Counted from the stretch's first letter, positions 8,067 through 17,568 are shown. The stretch is 64,000 bases of DNA from Eggerthellaceae bacterium (GCA_017432445.1 JAFRJC010000137.1:1-64000), one strand, 5' to 3'. Numbers and translations: made by a program. Notes: generated by a model from the letters alone, not told the origin.

Positions 8067-8615
8067 TTATATCAGACGACGTCGTGTTTCGATGAGAGAA
8101 CACATTTTGTCAGCCGCCGTGACTACGAAGCCGACAGCGTCATGAGGCGGCGTCAGGCAGCAGAATGGCCACATATGATGAAGGATTGCGTCCACCTGCA
8201 CCTCGTTCGCGCCAAACTCTTCTCGAGCAATGCGCGCCCCCTCTACAGGATGGGTGCGGCCTTTCTCGCTGGAGGGGCTGAGGAAGATGTCCTCTTCGGT
8301 CATTCCTATGTCATGCAGGAGGCTGGCGCGCACAACATCCTTCTCGCTGACTGATATCCCATGCTGGTTCAGCCATCGCGCGATTTGAAGGGCATAGCCT
8401 GCCGTTTCGAGGCTGTGAGCGGCAATGTTGCCGTTCTTGCTATGGTGGGGAACGTTTATAGCCGCGTCAAACCGCTCGGAAATAATAATGTCTCCTCCGA
8501 GATCGACCAAATCATTGAACAGCGAGTCATCCACAATTATCAATCCAGTTCTTTTTACTTTAATCTCTTCCGGACCGGGCTCCCGCCGATGGCAGTCTAA
8601 CGTCTTGCCATGCAT
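8067..8615 (-). CDS. HD domain protein, probable metal-dependent phosphohydrolase
   Basis: A 182-residue cytoplasmic protein with an HD-superfamily core: first His in 'AAHSLETAGYA', the HD pair in 'ASLLHDIGMTEED', the paired His in 'AILHHMWPF' and the distal Asp in 'VVTAADKMCS', matching the metal-binding set of HD phosphohydrolases. Its ATG at 8615 overlaps the cardiolipin synthase stop codon in TAATG, so the two are translationally coupled. A longer reading frame into the upstream gene was rejected. The substrate is unknown; coupling to a phospholipid enzyme hints at a role in phosphate-ester or lipid turnover, which is inference. Confidence 0.8.
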   Translation of the reverse strand: MHGKTLDCHRREPGPEEIKVKRTGLIIVDDSLFNDLVDLGGDIIISERFDAAINVPHHSKNGNIAAHSLETAGYALQIARWLNQHGISVSEKDVVRASLLHDIGMTEEDIFLSPSSEKGRTHPVEGARIAREEFGANEVQVDAILHHMWPFCCLTPPHDAVGFVVTAADKMCSLIETRRRLI

Positions 8616-10174
8616 TACATCATCGGGGCTGCCAACCTCAGGAGCAGGTGCCAGATGCGAATGGTGCCAACAGGATTGATGTAATCCTCGGTCACCTCGT
8701 GGCTCTGTTCGAACATCCACTCGAAGTCAGCCTTGGTGTCCATGACTGCGCTACATCCATAATAGAGGCAGCCGTTCTCGAAGTGATGATAAAGGCTGCG
8801 GTAGTCCAGGTTGATGGTGCCGCAGGTGGCAAGCAAATCGTCTGTCACGCTCATCTTTGCATGGCAGAAGCCGGGCGTGTACTCATAGATGCGTACGCCA
8901 TTGCGGACGAGCTGATAGTAGTACGAGCGGGTTAGAGAGTAAACCAGCTTCTTATCGGGGATGCCAGGCGTGATGATGCGCACGTCCACACCGCGCTGGG
9001 CGGCGAGGCTCAGCGCGCGCGTCATTTCGTCGGTGATGATGAGGTAGGGGGTTACGAACCAGACGTAGTCCTGCGCATATTCGGCTACGGAGATGTAGAC
9101 GTCCTCGCCGATCGGTTTGCCATCCATGGGACTGTCGGCATAGGGCAGCACGAAACCCCGGGCGCTCAAATTTGCAGGAACTTCAGGTATGTATTGCTCG
9201 TAGCTCGCGTCGTCTTCGTCGTTCTCGGCCGAGGCGTTCCACATCTCCAGAAACGCCGCCGTTAGGCTTTGGACTGCGGGGCCGACGAGTTTCACGCCAG
9301 TATCCTTCCAGTGTCCGAAAGGCTCGGTGAGATGGAAGTACTCATTTGCGAGGTTGTAGCCACCCGTGAAGCCGACAAGGCCGTCAATCACGGTGATCTT
9401 GCGATGGTCGCGGTTGTTAAGGAACGCGTTGAGGCCTGGCGCAAACGGGTTGAATACCTTTGCCTTGATACCCTTGGCCTTGAGGCGGTCCACGAAGTCG
9501 GTGTTCACGAATCCAATGGATCCCATGTCATCGTAGAAGACGCGCACTTCCACGCCTGCCTGGATGCGTTCCGCGAGAATATCTTGGATTGAATGCCAGC
9601 TCTCGGCATCCTGGATGGCGTGATACTCCATGAAAATAAAGCGTTCTGCCTTGCGCAGCTCCTCCTTCTGGGCTTCAAGGCCTTTGGCGGCGTCATCGTA
9701 GTAGGTTATGGCTGTGTCGTCGTAGAGGGGATAGGATGCCATGCGACGTACGTAGCGCGCGATGTTCGCCGCGCGGCGGTCGATTGAATCCAGGTGCGCG
9801 AGGGGGTCGTCTCCGCTCGTGAGCAGTGGCAACAGATTCTCGTCGACTTCCTCGAAGCGCCTGGTCATCTTCATCGAATGACCGTTCAGCCCGACGAGCA
9901 GATAGAAGGTGATACTGAAGATGGGCAGCGCCATGATGATGAGGATCCAGGTCATCTTCATGGCCGAGGGCTTGTTCTCGTTGTAGATGAACAGCACCAG
10001 GAGGGCGCCTAGCAGGCGCGTCCCGATGGAAAACCAAAGCATCTTCTCGGCAAAGTAATAGTTAACGAGGAAGATGGCGAGAACTTGCAGGCCGATTGCT
10101 ATGCAGGCGAAGATAAGCCGCTTGTTACCGTTTTTGACGTCCGCCTCTGTTTCGATGGTGCTATCGCTGTTCAT
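8615..10174 (-). CDS. cls: Cardiolipin synthase (phospholipase D superfamily)
   Basis: A 519-residue membrane enzyme that joins two phosphatidylglycerols into cardiolipin. Three N-terminal helices (about residues 20-95) precede two phospholipase D domains. The first HKD motif is HRKITVID with the following GFTGGYNLANEY, and the second is HAKMSVTD followed by TCGTINLDYRS; both catalytic His and Lys are present. The length fits bacterial Cls (480-520). The ATG at 10174 has AAGGAG upstream. The gene is translationally coupled to the HD protein downstream. Confidence 0.93.
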   Translation of the reverse strand: MNSDSTIETEADVKNGNKRLIFACIAIGLQVLAIFLVNYYFAEKMLWFSIGTRLLGALLVLFIYNENKPSAMKMTWILIIMALPIFSITFYLLVGLNGHSMKMTRRFEEVDENLLPLLTSGDDPLAHLDSIDRRAANIARYVRRMASYPLYDDTAITYYDDAAKGLEAQKEELRKAERFIFMEYHAIQDAESWHSIQDILAERIQAGVEVRVFYDDMGSIGFVNTDFVDRLKAKGIKAKVFNPFAPGLNAFLNNRDHRKITVIDGLVGFTGGYNLANEYFHLTEPFGHWKDTGVKLVGPAVQSLTAAFLEMWNASAENDEDDASYEQYIPEVPANLSARGFVLPYADSPMDGKPIGEDVYISVAEYAQDYVWFVTPYLIITDEMTRALSLAAQRGVDVRIITPGIPDKKLVYSLTRSYYYQLVRNGVRIYEYTPGFCHAKMSVTDDLLATCGTINLDYRSLYHHFENGCLYYGCSAVMDTKADFEWMFEQSHEVTEDYINPVGTIRIWHLLLRLAAPMM

Positions 10175-10236
10175 GCATCTCTCCTTGTCAGCGCAGGTGT
10201 TGATGAGGGTTTTGTCTGCTTCGCGTTTTCGAGCTC

Positions 10237-11394
10237 CTACTCTTCGTCGGCAGGCAACCGGGTCTTCTCGACGCCTTCGCCGTAAATGGTTGACCAGTCA
10301 TCTCGCATCGAGATGGGCGTCCATCCAGCCTCTGCTGCCTTGCTGAGCATGTCTGCTGCTTTGTCTGGGTTGCCATATTCGCGTTCGGTATCGTCGGCGA
10401 TGACGAGGAATGCTGCAGAGGGGTACTCATCGTTGTCAAGGGCGTAGTTGAGCATAGCGAAATCGCCCGAGCTATTGCCAAATGCCAGCACGGGATGCTT
10501 GCCAATTTCGCGCTGGATGGCAATGACCTTGTTGGTTTTGCCCGTTTCCCCAAGATAGTATCCCGCAATAATCAGATCGTCGGCTTTCTCATACGTGTAG
10601 TCGCGCCCTTCCTCGTCGCCCTGGTTCGTCGCCGTATAAGCCCAGTCGCTGCCTATGACGTGGGATGCGTCAATACCCAGCGGCTCGACTATTGCGCGGA
10701 CCACCTCACGTTCGCTGGCAGTGACCACGTACACATCAAAACTGTTGGCTTGAAGGTAGGAGATGACCTCGAGCATGGGCAGATAGAACGACTCGCCGTA
10801 CGTCATGCCCGAGAACCCCTCGACATCCACATTGGCCATGAAGTCGGCAACGTAGGCATGGAACTCGTCGAAGGTCATACCCGCGAACGATTCGGCCAGC
10901 GCATCGTTCTTCTTATAGGCTCGGTCTGCGTCGTTAAGCGGGATCCTCTCGTTGGCAGACGCCCTGATTTCATCACAGAGCTCGCGCATCTCGTCAGTTG
11001 GAGTAAAGTTCGGGTCGTCTTGGACGCGGTGGAGGAGCAGCATGTAGTCTGCATACACAGGTGCCTTTTCGCAAAGGAACGTTCCGTCCATATCGAACAC
11101 CGCAATCCGGTTCTCTGGCGGCACGTAGCTTTCGCCACCTTCCTCGGTCGCTGCCTCGACGAAAGAGACGAGTGCTGCGAGAGATTCCGCATCCTCGTTC
11201 CACGAGACGAACGCGGTACTGTCTTCTTCGGCGGCGGGAATGTCGGTTGCCTGCATCGACGCCTCAGAAGACTGGGCGCTTTCCGAAGGTTGGGAGCTTT
11301 CCGAGCTGCTCTGAGATTTGGCAGGTGCGGCGCACCCCGTCAGGCAGGCGATCGTGGCAAGAAGGGCTATGAGCACAAATAGGTGCTTTCTCAT
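10237..11394 (-). CDS. Secreted HAD-superfamily phosphatase lipoprotein
   Basis: A 385-residue lipoprotein. The ATG at 11394 has AAGGAGG upstream, and the signal peptide MRKHLFVLIALLATIACLTG ends at the lipobox Cys (LTGC). A Ser/Gln-rich linker of about 40 residues leads to a haloacid dehalogenase core. Motif I is 'VFDMDGTFL' (nucleophile and acid/base Asp), a threonine-bearing motif II lies in 'VYVVTASEREVV', and motif III/IV is 'PVLAFGNSSGDFAML'. It is therefore an extracytoplasmic phosphomonoesterase of the acid phosphatase/phosphoserine phosphatase-like group; the substrate is unknown. It lies 62 bases upstream of cls on the same strand, and both may share a transcript. Confidence 0.85.
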   Translation of the reverse strand: MRKHLFVLIALLATIACLTGCAAPAKSQSSSESSQPSESAQSSEASMQATDIPAAEEDSTAFVSWNEDAESLAALVSFVEAATEEGGESYVPPENRIAVFDMDGTFLCEKAPVYADYMLLLHRVQDDPNFTPTDEMRELCDEIRASANERIPLNDADRAYKKNDALAESFAGMTFDEFHAYVADFMANVDVEGFSGMTYGESFYLPMLEVISYLQANSFDVYVVTASEREVVRAIVEPLGIDASHVIGSDWAYTATNQGDEEGRDYTYEKADDLIIAGYYLGETGKTNKVIAIQREIGKHPVLAFGNSSGDFAMLNYALDNDEYPSAAFLVIADDTEREYGNPDKAADMLSKAAEAGWTPISMRDDWSTIYGEGVEKTRLPADEE

Positions 11395-11622
11395 GGGTTC
11401 CTCCTTATCTACCCAGTGATGCGCAGAGTATAGCATCAAGCCCGCAGGTAACAGATCATCCCAAAGTGTGGAAAATGCATCCAATCCAAACGCCAAGTTG
11501 GTGATGCCGCATAAGCTTGCATCGCCAGCTTGGTCGAATGCGCTGCGTTCTGGAAATGGGTGCTCTCGTACTCGCGTACGCCAGCAGTCCCGTTATCCCG
11601 ACGTCTCCGAGGTTGTCACAAA

Positions 11623-11919
11623 CTAGACGCGGATTCCCTCTAGTTCGAAATCTCCCTTGTTCGATTGGACGTCGATGTGCAGATTGTCACCTGTGACTTT
11701 GCCCCGAAGGGTATAGTCGATCTTGCCCATGAGCTTGATTTTTCCCGAGCCCCGGGTAGTAAACGTGTCGCCTTCGGCAACTCCCTCAGCGTGCCTCTTG
11801 CCGATGATGGGCGCATCGATGTCGGCGTACACGGTGTTTCCCTCAGTTCGCAGGACTACGGTGCCATCTTTGCGGCCGAAGGGGGCATCGATTTCAAATT
11901 TGTAGGTGCCGTCAATCAT
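11623..11919 (-). CDS. Small beta-rich hypothetical protein
   Basis: A 98-residue protein starting at ATG 11919 with AAAAGGA upstream; an upstream extension to 12030 lacks support. The sequence 'MIDGTYKFEIDAPFGRKDGT' continues with regular alternation of strand-like segments and 'GEGDTFTTRG'-style turns, and the last half repeats a similar pattern (DYTLRGKVTGDNLHIDV). This looks like a small antiparallel beta barrel with no signal peptide. Similar short proteins occur in anaerobes, but I cannot name a function. It stands alone between HAD phosphatase and AAA+ genes. Confidence 0.7.
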   Translation of the reverse strand: MIDGTYKFEIDAPFGRKDGTVVLRTEGNTVYADIDAPIIGKRHAEGVAEGDTFTTRGSGKIKLMGKIDYTLRGKVTGDNLHIDVQSNKGDFELEGIRV

Positions 11920-12086
11920 CTTGGGGTCCTTTTCTGTAGTTGAAAACCTGATGCGGGACAGGTTTCCTGTCAGGGTATTGCTTGATGTAGGCCAACTTCG
12001 AGAAGAAGGCAGATTCGAACAGAAGCACAATCCAGGATAGCCAACTGATCGCGCAACCTGGCAAGGAATCTGTTCCCTTGCCAGGT

Positions 12087-13841
12087 TTAGTCGTGCATGT
12101 GCTTGGCGGCTTCGATGTCGTCAAGCGTAATGGCAACCAGGGCTTCCCGAGTCAATTCTTCCTCGCTTGCTAACCGATTGGCCTGGCAAGTAATCACGTC
12201 CTCGAAGAAATTGCGCACCGTGCGCCCGTTTGCGAAGCTCGGGTCATGGCGTTCGACGAGCGCCGTAAAATGTTCGCCTGCCGCTTCGCATGCTTCCTCA
12301 GTGGGCTCCATGCTGTTCTTCGAGCACTGACTCTTAAAGATTTCCAGCAGCTCGTCGGGCGTGAAGTCCTCGAACAAGATGAACTTGTTGAAGCGGCTGC
12401 GCAGACCGGGATTCGAGTCGAGGAAGGCCTGCATGGGCTCGGTATAGCCAGCAACAATGACCACCAAATCGTCGCGATGGTCCTCCATGCCCTTGAGCAG
12501 GGTATCGATTGCTTCCTGGCCGAAGTCGGACTCACCCCGGTGAACGCTCAACGCATAAGCCTCGTCGATGAACAGCACGCCGCCGAGGGCCTTCTCGATG
12601 ACTCCGGCTGTCTTGAGGGCGGTCTGTCCGACGTAGCCCGCAACGAGACCAGAGCGGTCAACTTCGACCAAATGCCCCTTGGACAGGATGCCGAGTTTCT
12701 TGTAGAAGCGTGAGACCAGGCGGGCAACTGTGGTCTTTCCGGTGCCGGGGTTTCCATAGAACACCAGGTGAAGCGAAAGGACGTTCTGCTTGATCCCGTG
12801 CTCCTCGCGCGCTTTCTGGATACGCGCCAAGTTTACGAGCGACGAGATTTCCTGCTTCACCTGTTTCATGCCGGTGAGGGAGTTGAGCTCCTCGAGCAGC
12901 TCCTCGAGTGTGGCTTCGTCCTCGGGTTCTTCGGCTTTTGCTTCTGAGGCTTCCTGTTGGGCTGCATTCTCGCTTTGGTCACTCGCCGTGCTCTGCGCCT
13001 GGGTGCCTGATTCGCCTGTAGCGGAAGGACCCATCCGCAGGCTGTCGTAGCTCGGGGACAGCGCAAGGGATGAAATGCGCGGTTTGCCCTCCCATGAGTC
13101 GAGCTTTTCCACGAGCAGGTCTTGCACGGTTGTGACGAGAGTCGTGAAATTGTCGACCTCGACATCTCCCATGCCGCCGTCGCATACGAGGATTTCCTCG
13201 CAGAGCGTCTTAAGCGTTTGCAGGAACAGCTCGGAGCAGCTGTCATCAGGGTTTCGCGTTTCGGCGTAGAGGAGGTTGTCGTAGACGACGGCCGCCACGA
13301 ACGATTGCGGGGGAGTGCTGAAGAATTCATCTCCTGAACTTTTTGCTGACTTGGCGCATTCGCGGAGCGCCGCTTCGTCAAGGTCGAGGCCAAGCGCGCC
13401 GTTTATAAGCGCAATCTCTTCTGGCGACACCTTTTCGTCCGAGAGCGCTAGGCGACAGGCTATGCATTCCAGATCGAGGTTGAACTGCTCGCAGATGCCG
13501 CGACCGAGGTAGTCGCGCATGCTATTGCCCCGCTGGGCGTCAAGCTCGTCGAAGCGCTCTCCATAACCTCGAACGCGGTCTATGGAAGACGCCATGGTTT
13601 CCCCGATAATCTGCCAGGTCATGGCATTCAAATCGGACGTGAGGCTCGTCAGGCGGACGTTGTTGGGTTCGTTTCCGCCCTTCTGCCCAGAGTCGCCTTT
13701 GGGTGCGCTTTTCAGCCAATCGCCAATCGGGTCGAACAGTTCGAGCATTTTAGAGGACGGATAGCTTTCACCGCACGACTTGCACGTGAATCGGTCGGCT
13801 TGAAAGTCGAACAAGCTGTTTCCGCAAGCTGGACATCTCAT
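12087..13841 (-). CDS. AAA+ ATPase of CbbX/SpoVK type with N-terminal zinc ribbon
   Basis: A 584-residue cytoplasmic protein. The start MRCPACGNSLFDFQADRFTC with a second CxxC (CKSC) is a zinc ribbon. Residues about 90-260 are helical and acidic, with a 'LACRLALSDEKVSPEEIALI' segment resembling TerB-like domains. A Ser/Glu-rich linker (about 270-310) precedes the AAA+ domain: Walker A GNPGTGKTT near 362, Walker B VLFIDEAYAL near 420, and the arginine-containing SRFNKFILFEDF. The AAA+ part matches the CbbX/SpoVK/EccA group, which remodels protein complexes. No type VII secretion or RuBisCO genes lie nearby, so the client is unknown. Confidence 0.85.
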   Translation of the reverse strand: MRCPACGNSLFDFQADRFTCKSCGESYPSSKMLELFDPIGDWLKSAPKGDSGQKGGNEPNNVRLTSLTSDLNAMTWQIIGETMASSIDRVRGYGERFDELDAQRGNSMRDYLGRGICEQFNLDLECIACRLALSDEKVSPEEIALINGALGLDLDEAALRECAKSAKSSGDEFFSTPPQSFVAAVVYDNLLYAETRNPDDSCSELFLQTLKTLCEEILVCDGGMGDVEVDNFTTLVTTVQDLLVEKLDSWEGKPRISSLALSPSYDSLRMGPSATGESGTQAQSTASDQSENAAQQEASEAKAEEPEDEATLEELLEELNSLTGMKQVKQEISSLVNLARIQKAREEHGIKQNVLSLHLVFYGNPGTGKTTVARLVSRFYKKLGILSKGHLVEVDRSGLVAGYVGQTALKTAGVIEKALGGVLFIDEAYALSVHRGESDFGQEAIDTLLKGMEDHRDDLVVIVAGYTEPMQAFLDSNPGLRSRFNKFILFEDFTPDELLEIFKSQCSKNSMEPTEEACEAAGEHFTALVERHDPSFANGRTVRNFFEDVITCQANRLASEEELTREALVAITLDDIEAAKHMHD

Positions 13842-14024
13842 GGGTCATCACCGGTTTCGCGAATCGGATGGTTTCACATCATGATACGCCACGATGCGGC
13901 CATATTGCTCCGAGTTTGCCGAGCTTCGCAGACTTGTGCTCTGAAATGGACAATTCGGGCTGCTTGCTACCCTTCGCTTTCGCCCTGAGATATCGACCCG
14001 AAGCCGCTAAGCGCCGAAGTCAAG

Positions 14025-15647
14025 TTATACGCTGCTTTTGTGGGCCTCTTGCAAGTCTTCATAAGCCGCTTTGCCGATCTGCTTCATGGTATCGAGGGCG
14101 GCGTCTTCGCCATACCCTTTTCCACCGCAAAGCGTCACGATGATGAAGGGCCGCTTGCCCTCCACAATGCCGCCGTCGTGGCGCACCGTGCTAAGAGAGC
14201 CGGTTTTGTGCGCGAATATCGTACCCTCTGGCAATCCTTTGGAGATGCACCTGTTGTCTGTCTGGGCCTCTAGGCACTCGAGCATAAAAGCGCTCATCTC
14301 CTTGTTGACGAACGTCTTGTCGTAGACCATCTTGAGTAGTATCCCAAGGTCATCTGCGCATGTGTAGTTGTTAAGCCCCTTTTCTTCGGCCTTGGTATCC
14401 ATCATGTGCCGCTCTAGGGATGTGCATGTGAGCCCGAGCCTCTTGGCCTCTTCGTTTATGGCATCTATGCCGCACTGGTCGATGAGAACGTTGGCGGCGA
14501 CGTTGTCGCTCTCGGAAATCATGAGCTTCAGCATCTCGCGCTTGGTAACTTTAGCGCCGGCGCCTCTACCTCCCAGCGACCCGGCACCGCCCACGATATC
14601 GGTTGCCTTGAGTACATAGACGTCGTCAAAAGCATGTTTGCCGTCAGCAACCTGCCTCAGGAACGTCTCCGCGATGAGGAGTTTTATCATGCTTGCTGAG
14701 AGCATTTTCTTGTCGGACTGATAGGAAGCCGTAGCGCCCGAGCTAAGATCCAAGGCGTACACGCAGACCTCCATGCCTGATGCTTTGGCTAAGCGTTCGA
14801 AATCCGTCTTCCACTTATTTGCCAGGGTTGCGTCTTCCGTTTTTTTCGCCGTTTCCGTCTTTTCCGTCTTTTCTGGTTGACGCAACTCGCGCTCGAGTCC
14901 CTTGAGCCTCACTTTCTTGCCGCAGTTCTTTTTTGTGAAGACCTTTGCGTACCTCTTCGCATAGGTCTTGTTGGCTTTGATGGTGCCCACAAGCACATTT
15001 ACAGTAGCAATAGCTGAATCTTTCAGGGACTTTCTCACGTTTGATTTCTTCAGCTTGGTGGATTTAACGGTTATTGCTTTGAGCTTTTTCGCGTTTTTGA
15101 GGGCGTAAGCTCCGATTTTCACGAGCTTTACGCTGCCCAAGGGAGCGCATTGCCTTAACGTCTCGCAATCGCTAAACGCATAGGCGCCGACGTTCTGCAC
15201 AGAAGCGCCGCCAGCCACCTCGGTGAGCTTTGCGCATCCGGAAAAAGCCGAATTCCCGATGCGCGTTACGTTATCGCCGATCCTGGCGCGCGTAAGCCTC
15301 TTCGCAGCTCTGAAGGCTTTTGGACCGACGGCCGTCACCCTGTAGACCTTGCCGCGGATTTTTACAGCGGCTGGAATCGTGATGCTCTTGGTGTTCTTCG
15401 CTTTTGTGAGCATCGCCGTGCTTCTGGCGTTGCTCGTCACCTTATACATGTTGCCGGCGATCTTGCGTATCGAACCGACCTCGGCCCCCGGCTGTGTCGC
15501 TGTCGCCTCGATTTTTGCCGCAGCGCTGGTAACGTATGCGTGGGCCGGTTCGTCTGCCAAGGCCGGTTGCGGCAAAGCCAAGGTGAGCGAAACCATAAAT
15601 GCAAACGCGACGAGCATTCGAGTTGCCAATCTTGTTGTGATATGCAC
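14025..15647 (-). CDS. Secreted BspA-repeat protein fused to a class A beta-lactamase-fold serine hydrolase
   Basis: A 540-residue exported protein. The preferred start is GTG at 15647 (GGGGTGA upstream), which places a signal peptide ending ALA-DE at the N-terminus; in-frame ATGs at 15698 and 15761 are alternatives. Residues about 50-240 hold BspA-type leucine-rich repeats such as 'RIGNSAFSGCAKLTEV' and 'NVGAYAFSDCETLRQC'. The C-terminal half is a class A beta-lactamase-like domain with the catalytic SMIK (near 317), SDN in 'SESDNVAANVL', an omega-loop ExxLN in 'EEKGLNNY', and KTG in 'FAHKTGS'. All catalytic residues are kept, so it may be active as a hydrolase, possibly on a cell-wall peptide. 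The domain pairing is unusual. Confidence 0.85.
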   Translation of the reverse strand: MHITTRLATRMLVAFAFMVSLTLALPQPALADEPAHAYVTSAAAKIEATATQPGAEVGSIRKIAGNMYKVTSNARSTAMLTKAKNTKSITIPAAVKIRGKVYRVTAVGPKAFRAAKRLTRARIGDNVTRIGNSAFSGCAKLTEVAGGASVQNVGAYAFSDCETLRQCAPLGSVKLVKIGAYALKNAKKLKAITVKSTKLKKSNVRKSLKDSAIATVNVLVGTIKANKTYAKRYAKVFTKKNCGKKVRLKGLERELRQPEKTEKTETAKKTEDATLANKWKTDFERLAKASGMEVCVYALDLSSGATASYQSDKKMLSASMIKLLIAETFLRQVADGKHAFDDVYVLKATDIVGGAGSLGGRGAGAKVTKREMLKLMISESDNVAANVLIDQCGIDAINEEAKRLGLTCTSLERHMMDTKAEEKGLNNYTCADDLGILLKMVYDKTFVNKEMSAFMLECLEAQTDNRCISKGLPEGTIFAHKTGSLSTVRHDGGIVEGKRPFIIVTLCGGKGYGEDAALDTMKQIGKAAYEDLQEAHKSSV

Positions 15648-16076
15648 CGAGTCACCCCGCGATTTCCAGGCGGACGAAGGCCGCGCTTTTCGTTTCATTC
15701 CATGATAGAGCAAGTCGTGAGCTCTTCGGCCGTCAGCAATTTCATTGAGCTGCAGTCTCATGGCAATGCGGTTTATTCAGGTTTTGCCTTCTGAGATCGT
15801 CCAAATTGACCGTCAATCGAGAGCTGGGGAATAGCGTACCCGTTTTCGTTCAGCGTCGATGTCGACCTGGCCGAACGTTCCGCGTTTTGAAAAGGGCGTG
15901 CTATTCCACCGAGAGTCATCATGCAAGCTGGTTTCTTGGGCGCTCAAAGTGCGCCAATCGCTTAGAGCGAACTATTGTCGGGCTCTCTTTTCAAGCTGTC
16001 ATGGTCTTGTTCAGATTGTGGTGGTATTATGTAGCAACCTGATAAACGACCGTTTTTCGAAGACAGGAGGTGTGCG
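15648..16076. other. Intergenic region between divergent genes
   Basis: About 430 bases that hold the upstream regions of the BspA/beta-lactamase gene and of cydA. No gene, RNA or clear Rex- or ArcA-type palindrome was seen. The stretch from about 15990 to 16050 is AT-richer and likely contains the cydA promoter, but no near-consensus pair of hexamers with good spacing was found. AGGAGG (16067-16072) is the cydA ribosome site. Confidence 0.5.
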
Positions 16077-17567
16077 ATGGAGCTGTTAACCGACGTAGTA
16101 TTCCTTTCGCGTCTGCAGTTTACGCTCACGGTGGCGTTCCACTTCGTGTTCGTCCCGCTTTCCATCGGCATCGGGCTCATCACGGCCATTGCGGTAACGC
16201 GACATTACCGGTCGGGAAATCCCAAGGATGGTGTCGCAGCGCGTTTCTGGGTGAAGATATTCACCACGACATTTGTCATTGGCGTTGCCACTGGCATCAC
16301 GATGGAGTTCTCCTTCGGCACGAACTGGGCCGATTACTCGCGTTTCGTGGGTGATATCTTCGGCGCGCCACTTGCCGCCGAGGCCTTGTTCGCCTTTTTC
16401 CTCGAATCGGTGTTCCTTGGCGTGCTATTGTTCGGGCGCGAAAAGGTGTCGCCCAAGTTCTATTGCGTCTCAGCTTGGCTCGTATGGGGTGGCTCGTGCT
16501 TGTCGGCTCTTTGGATTCTCATCGCGAACTCGTGGATGCAGACGCCCGCCGGCGCCGAGCTTGCAGCCGACGGCTCGAGGGCATTGCTCACCGACTTCCT
16601 GGCTGCCGCATTCAATCCCACTACGGGCTTGCGCTACTTCCATGTCATCACGTCAGCGCTGGTCATGGGTGGGTTAGTTGCCATTTCTGTGGCGGCGTAC
16701 AACCACCTTAAGGGCAAGAACCTCGATTTCGCCAATAAGACGATGAAGACGGGCCTTGTCGTCATGGTAGTTGCAACGTGCGCGCTGTTCGTGTCGGCCC
16801 ACTCCACTGCCGTGGGCGTGTGGGAGGAGCAGCCCACAAAGCTGGCCGCCATGGAGGGTCAATACGAGGACGAGGTTCCGCCGCTGTACTTCTTCGGTTA
16901 TGTTGACGAGGAAAACCAGCGTGTCATCGGTCCCGGTATCCCGGGCTTTACGAGCTTCCTTGCAACGTTTACGTTCGACACGGTATATCCGGGTCTGAAC
17001 ACGCTTGCGGAATCAGAGCAGTTTGGCGATATGGATCCCGCCGAGCTTCCCGTGAACGCTATTTTCCAGGCCTACCACTTCATGGTTGCAATCTCTGGCG
17101 TTTTAGCTCTGCTCATCATTTTGCTTATCATAGGGTTGGTTACGAAGAAATTCCCGAAGTGGAAATGGCTCCAGAGGCTGTTGATCATAGCGCCCATCTT
17201 CCCGCTCCTGGCTATCGAGGCTGGCTGGTTCACTGCAGAGCTCGGCCGCCAACCTTGGGTCGTGTATCCCGCGACATCCAGCCCCGATGGCGTGGTGCTG
17301 CTTACCGCCGAAGCGGCGTCGAAGTCGGTGACGGCACCCGAGCTCCTGCTGACCATCGTGTTGTTCTGCGCGGTGTACCTGCTTCTGTTTGTTGCATGGT
17401 TGCGTTTGGTCGGAAGATTCGTGAAAGAAGGCCCCGAAAAGCTTGACAACGAGCCTGCCGAAGGCGTGAACGTGCTTCCCGTCATCGTTTCGAAGCTCGT
17501 GGGCGAAAGCTCCGAGGAAGGCGCTCTCGCAACGGGTGATTCTGCCGGACTGAAGGGTGGTGAGTAG
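16077..17567 (+). CDS. cydA: Cytochrome bd quinol oxidase subunit I
   Basis: A 496-residue, nine-helix subunit of the bd-type oxidase, which reduces O2 with quinol electrons at the membrane. 'RLQFTLTVAFHFVFVPLSIG' carries the heme ligand His of helix 1, 'YFHVITSALVMGG' the second heme His, and 'YHFMVAISG' the Met ligand. The GRQPWVVYP motif follows the quinol loop, which is of the short (Q-loop S) type. AGGAGG precedes the ATG. The cydB gene follows after 1 base. No cydDC genes are next to it. In an anaerobe this enzyme most likely scavenges traces of oxygen. Confidence 0.96.
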   Translation: MELLTDVVFLSRLQFTLTVAFHFVFVPLSIGIGLITAIAVTRHYRSGNPKDGVAARFWVKIFTTTFVIGVATGITMEFSFGTNWADYSRFVGDIFGAPLAAEALFAFFLESVFLGVLLFGREKVSPKFYCVSAWLVWGGSCLSALWILIANSWMQTPAGAELAADGSRALLTDFLAAAFNPTTGLRYFHVITSALVMGGLVAISVAAYNHLKGKNLDFANKTMKTGLVVMVVATCALFVSAHSTAVGVWEEQPTKLAAMEGQYEDEVPPLYFFGYVDEENQRVIGPGIPGFTSFLATFTFDTVYPGLNTLAESEQFGDMDPAELPVNAIFQAYHFMVAISGVLALLIILLIIGLVTKKFPKWKWLQRLLIIAPIFPLLAIEAGWFTAELGRQPWVVYPATSSPDGVVLLTAEAASKSVTAPELLLTIVLFCAVYLLLFVAWLRLVGRFVKEGPEKLDNEPAEGVNVLPVIVSKLVGESSEEGALATGDSAGLKGGE

Positions 17568-17568
17568 C

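Noticed and set aside
15990-16060. Possible Rex site or sigma-70 promoter for cydA
   Set aside because: Only partial half-sites and wrong spacing; not enough to support a call.
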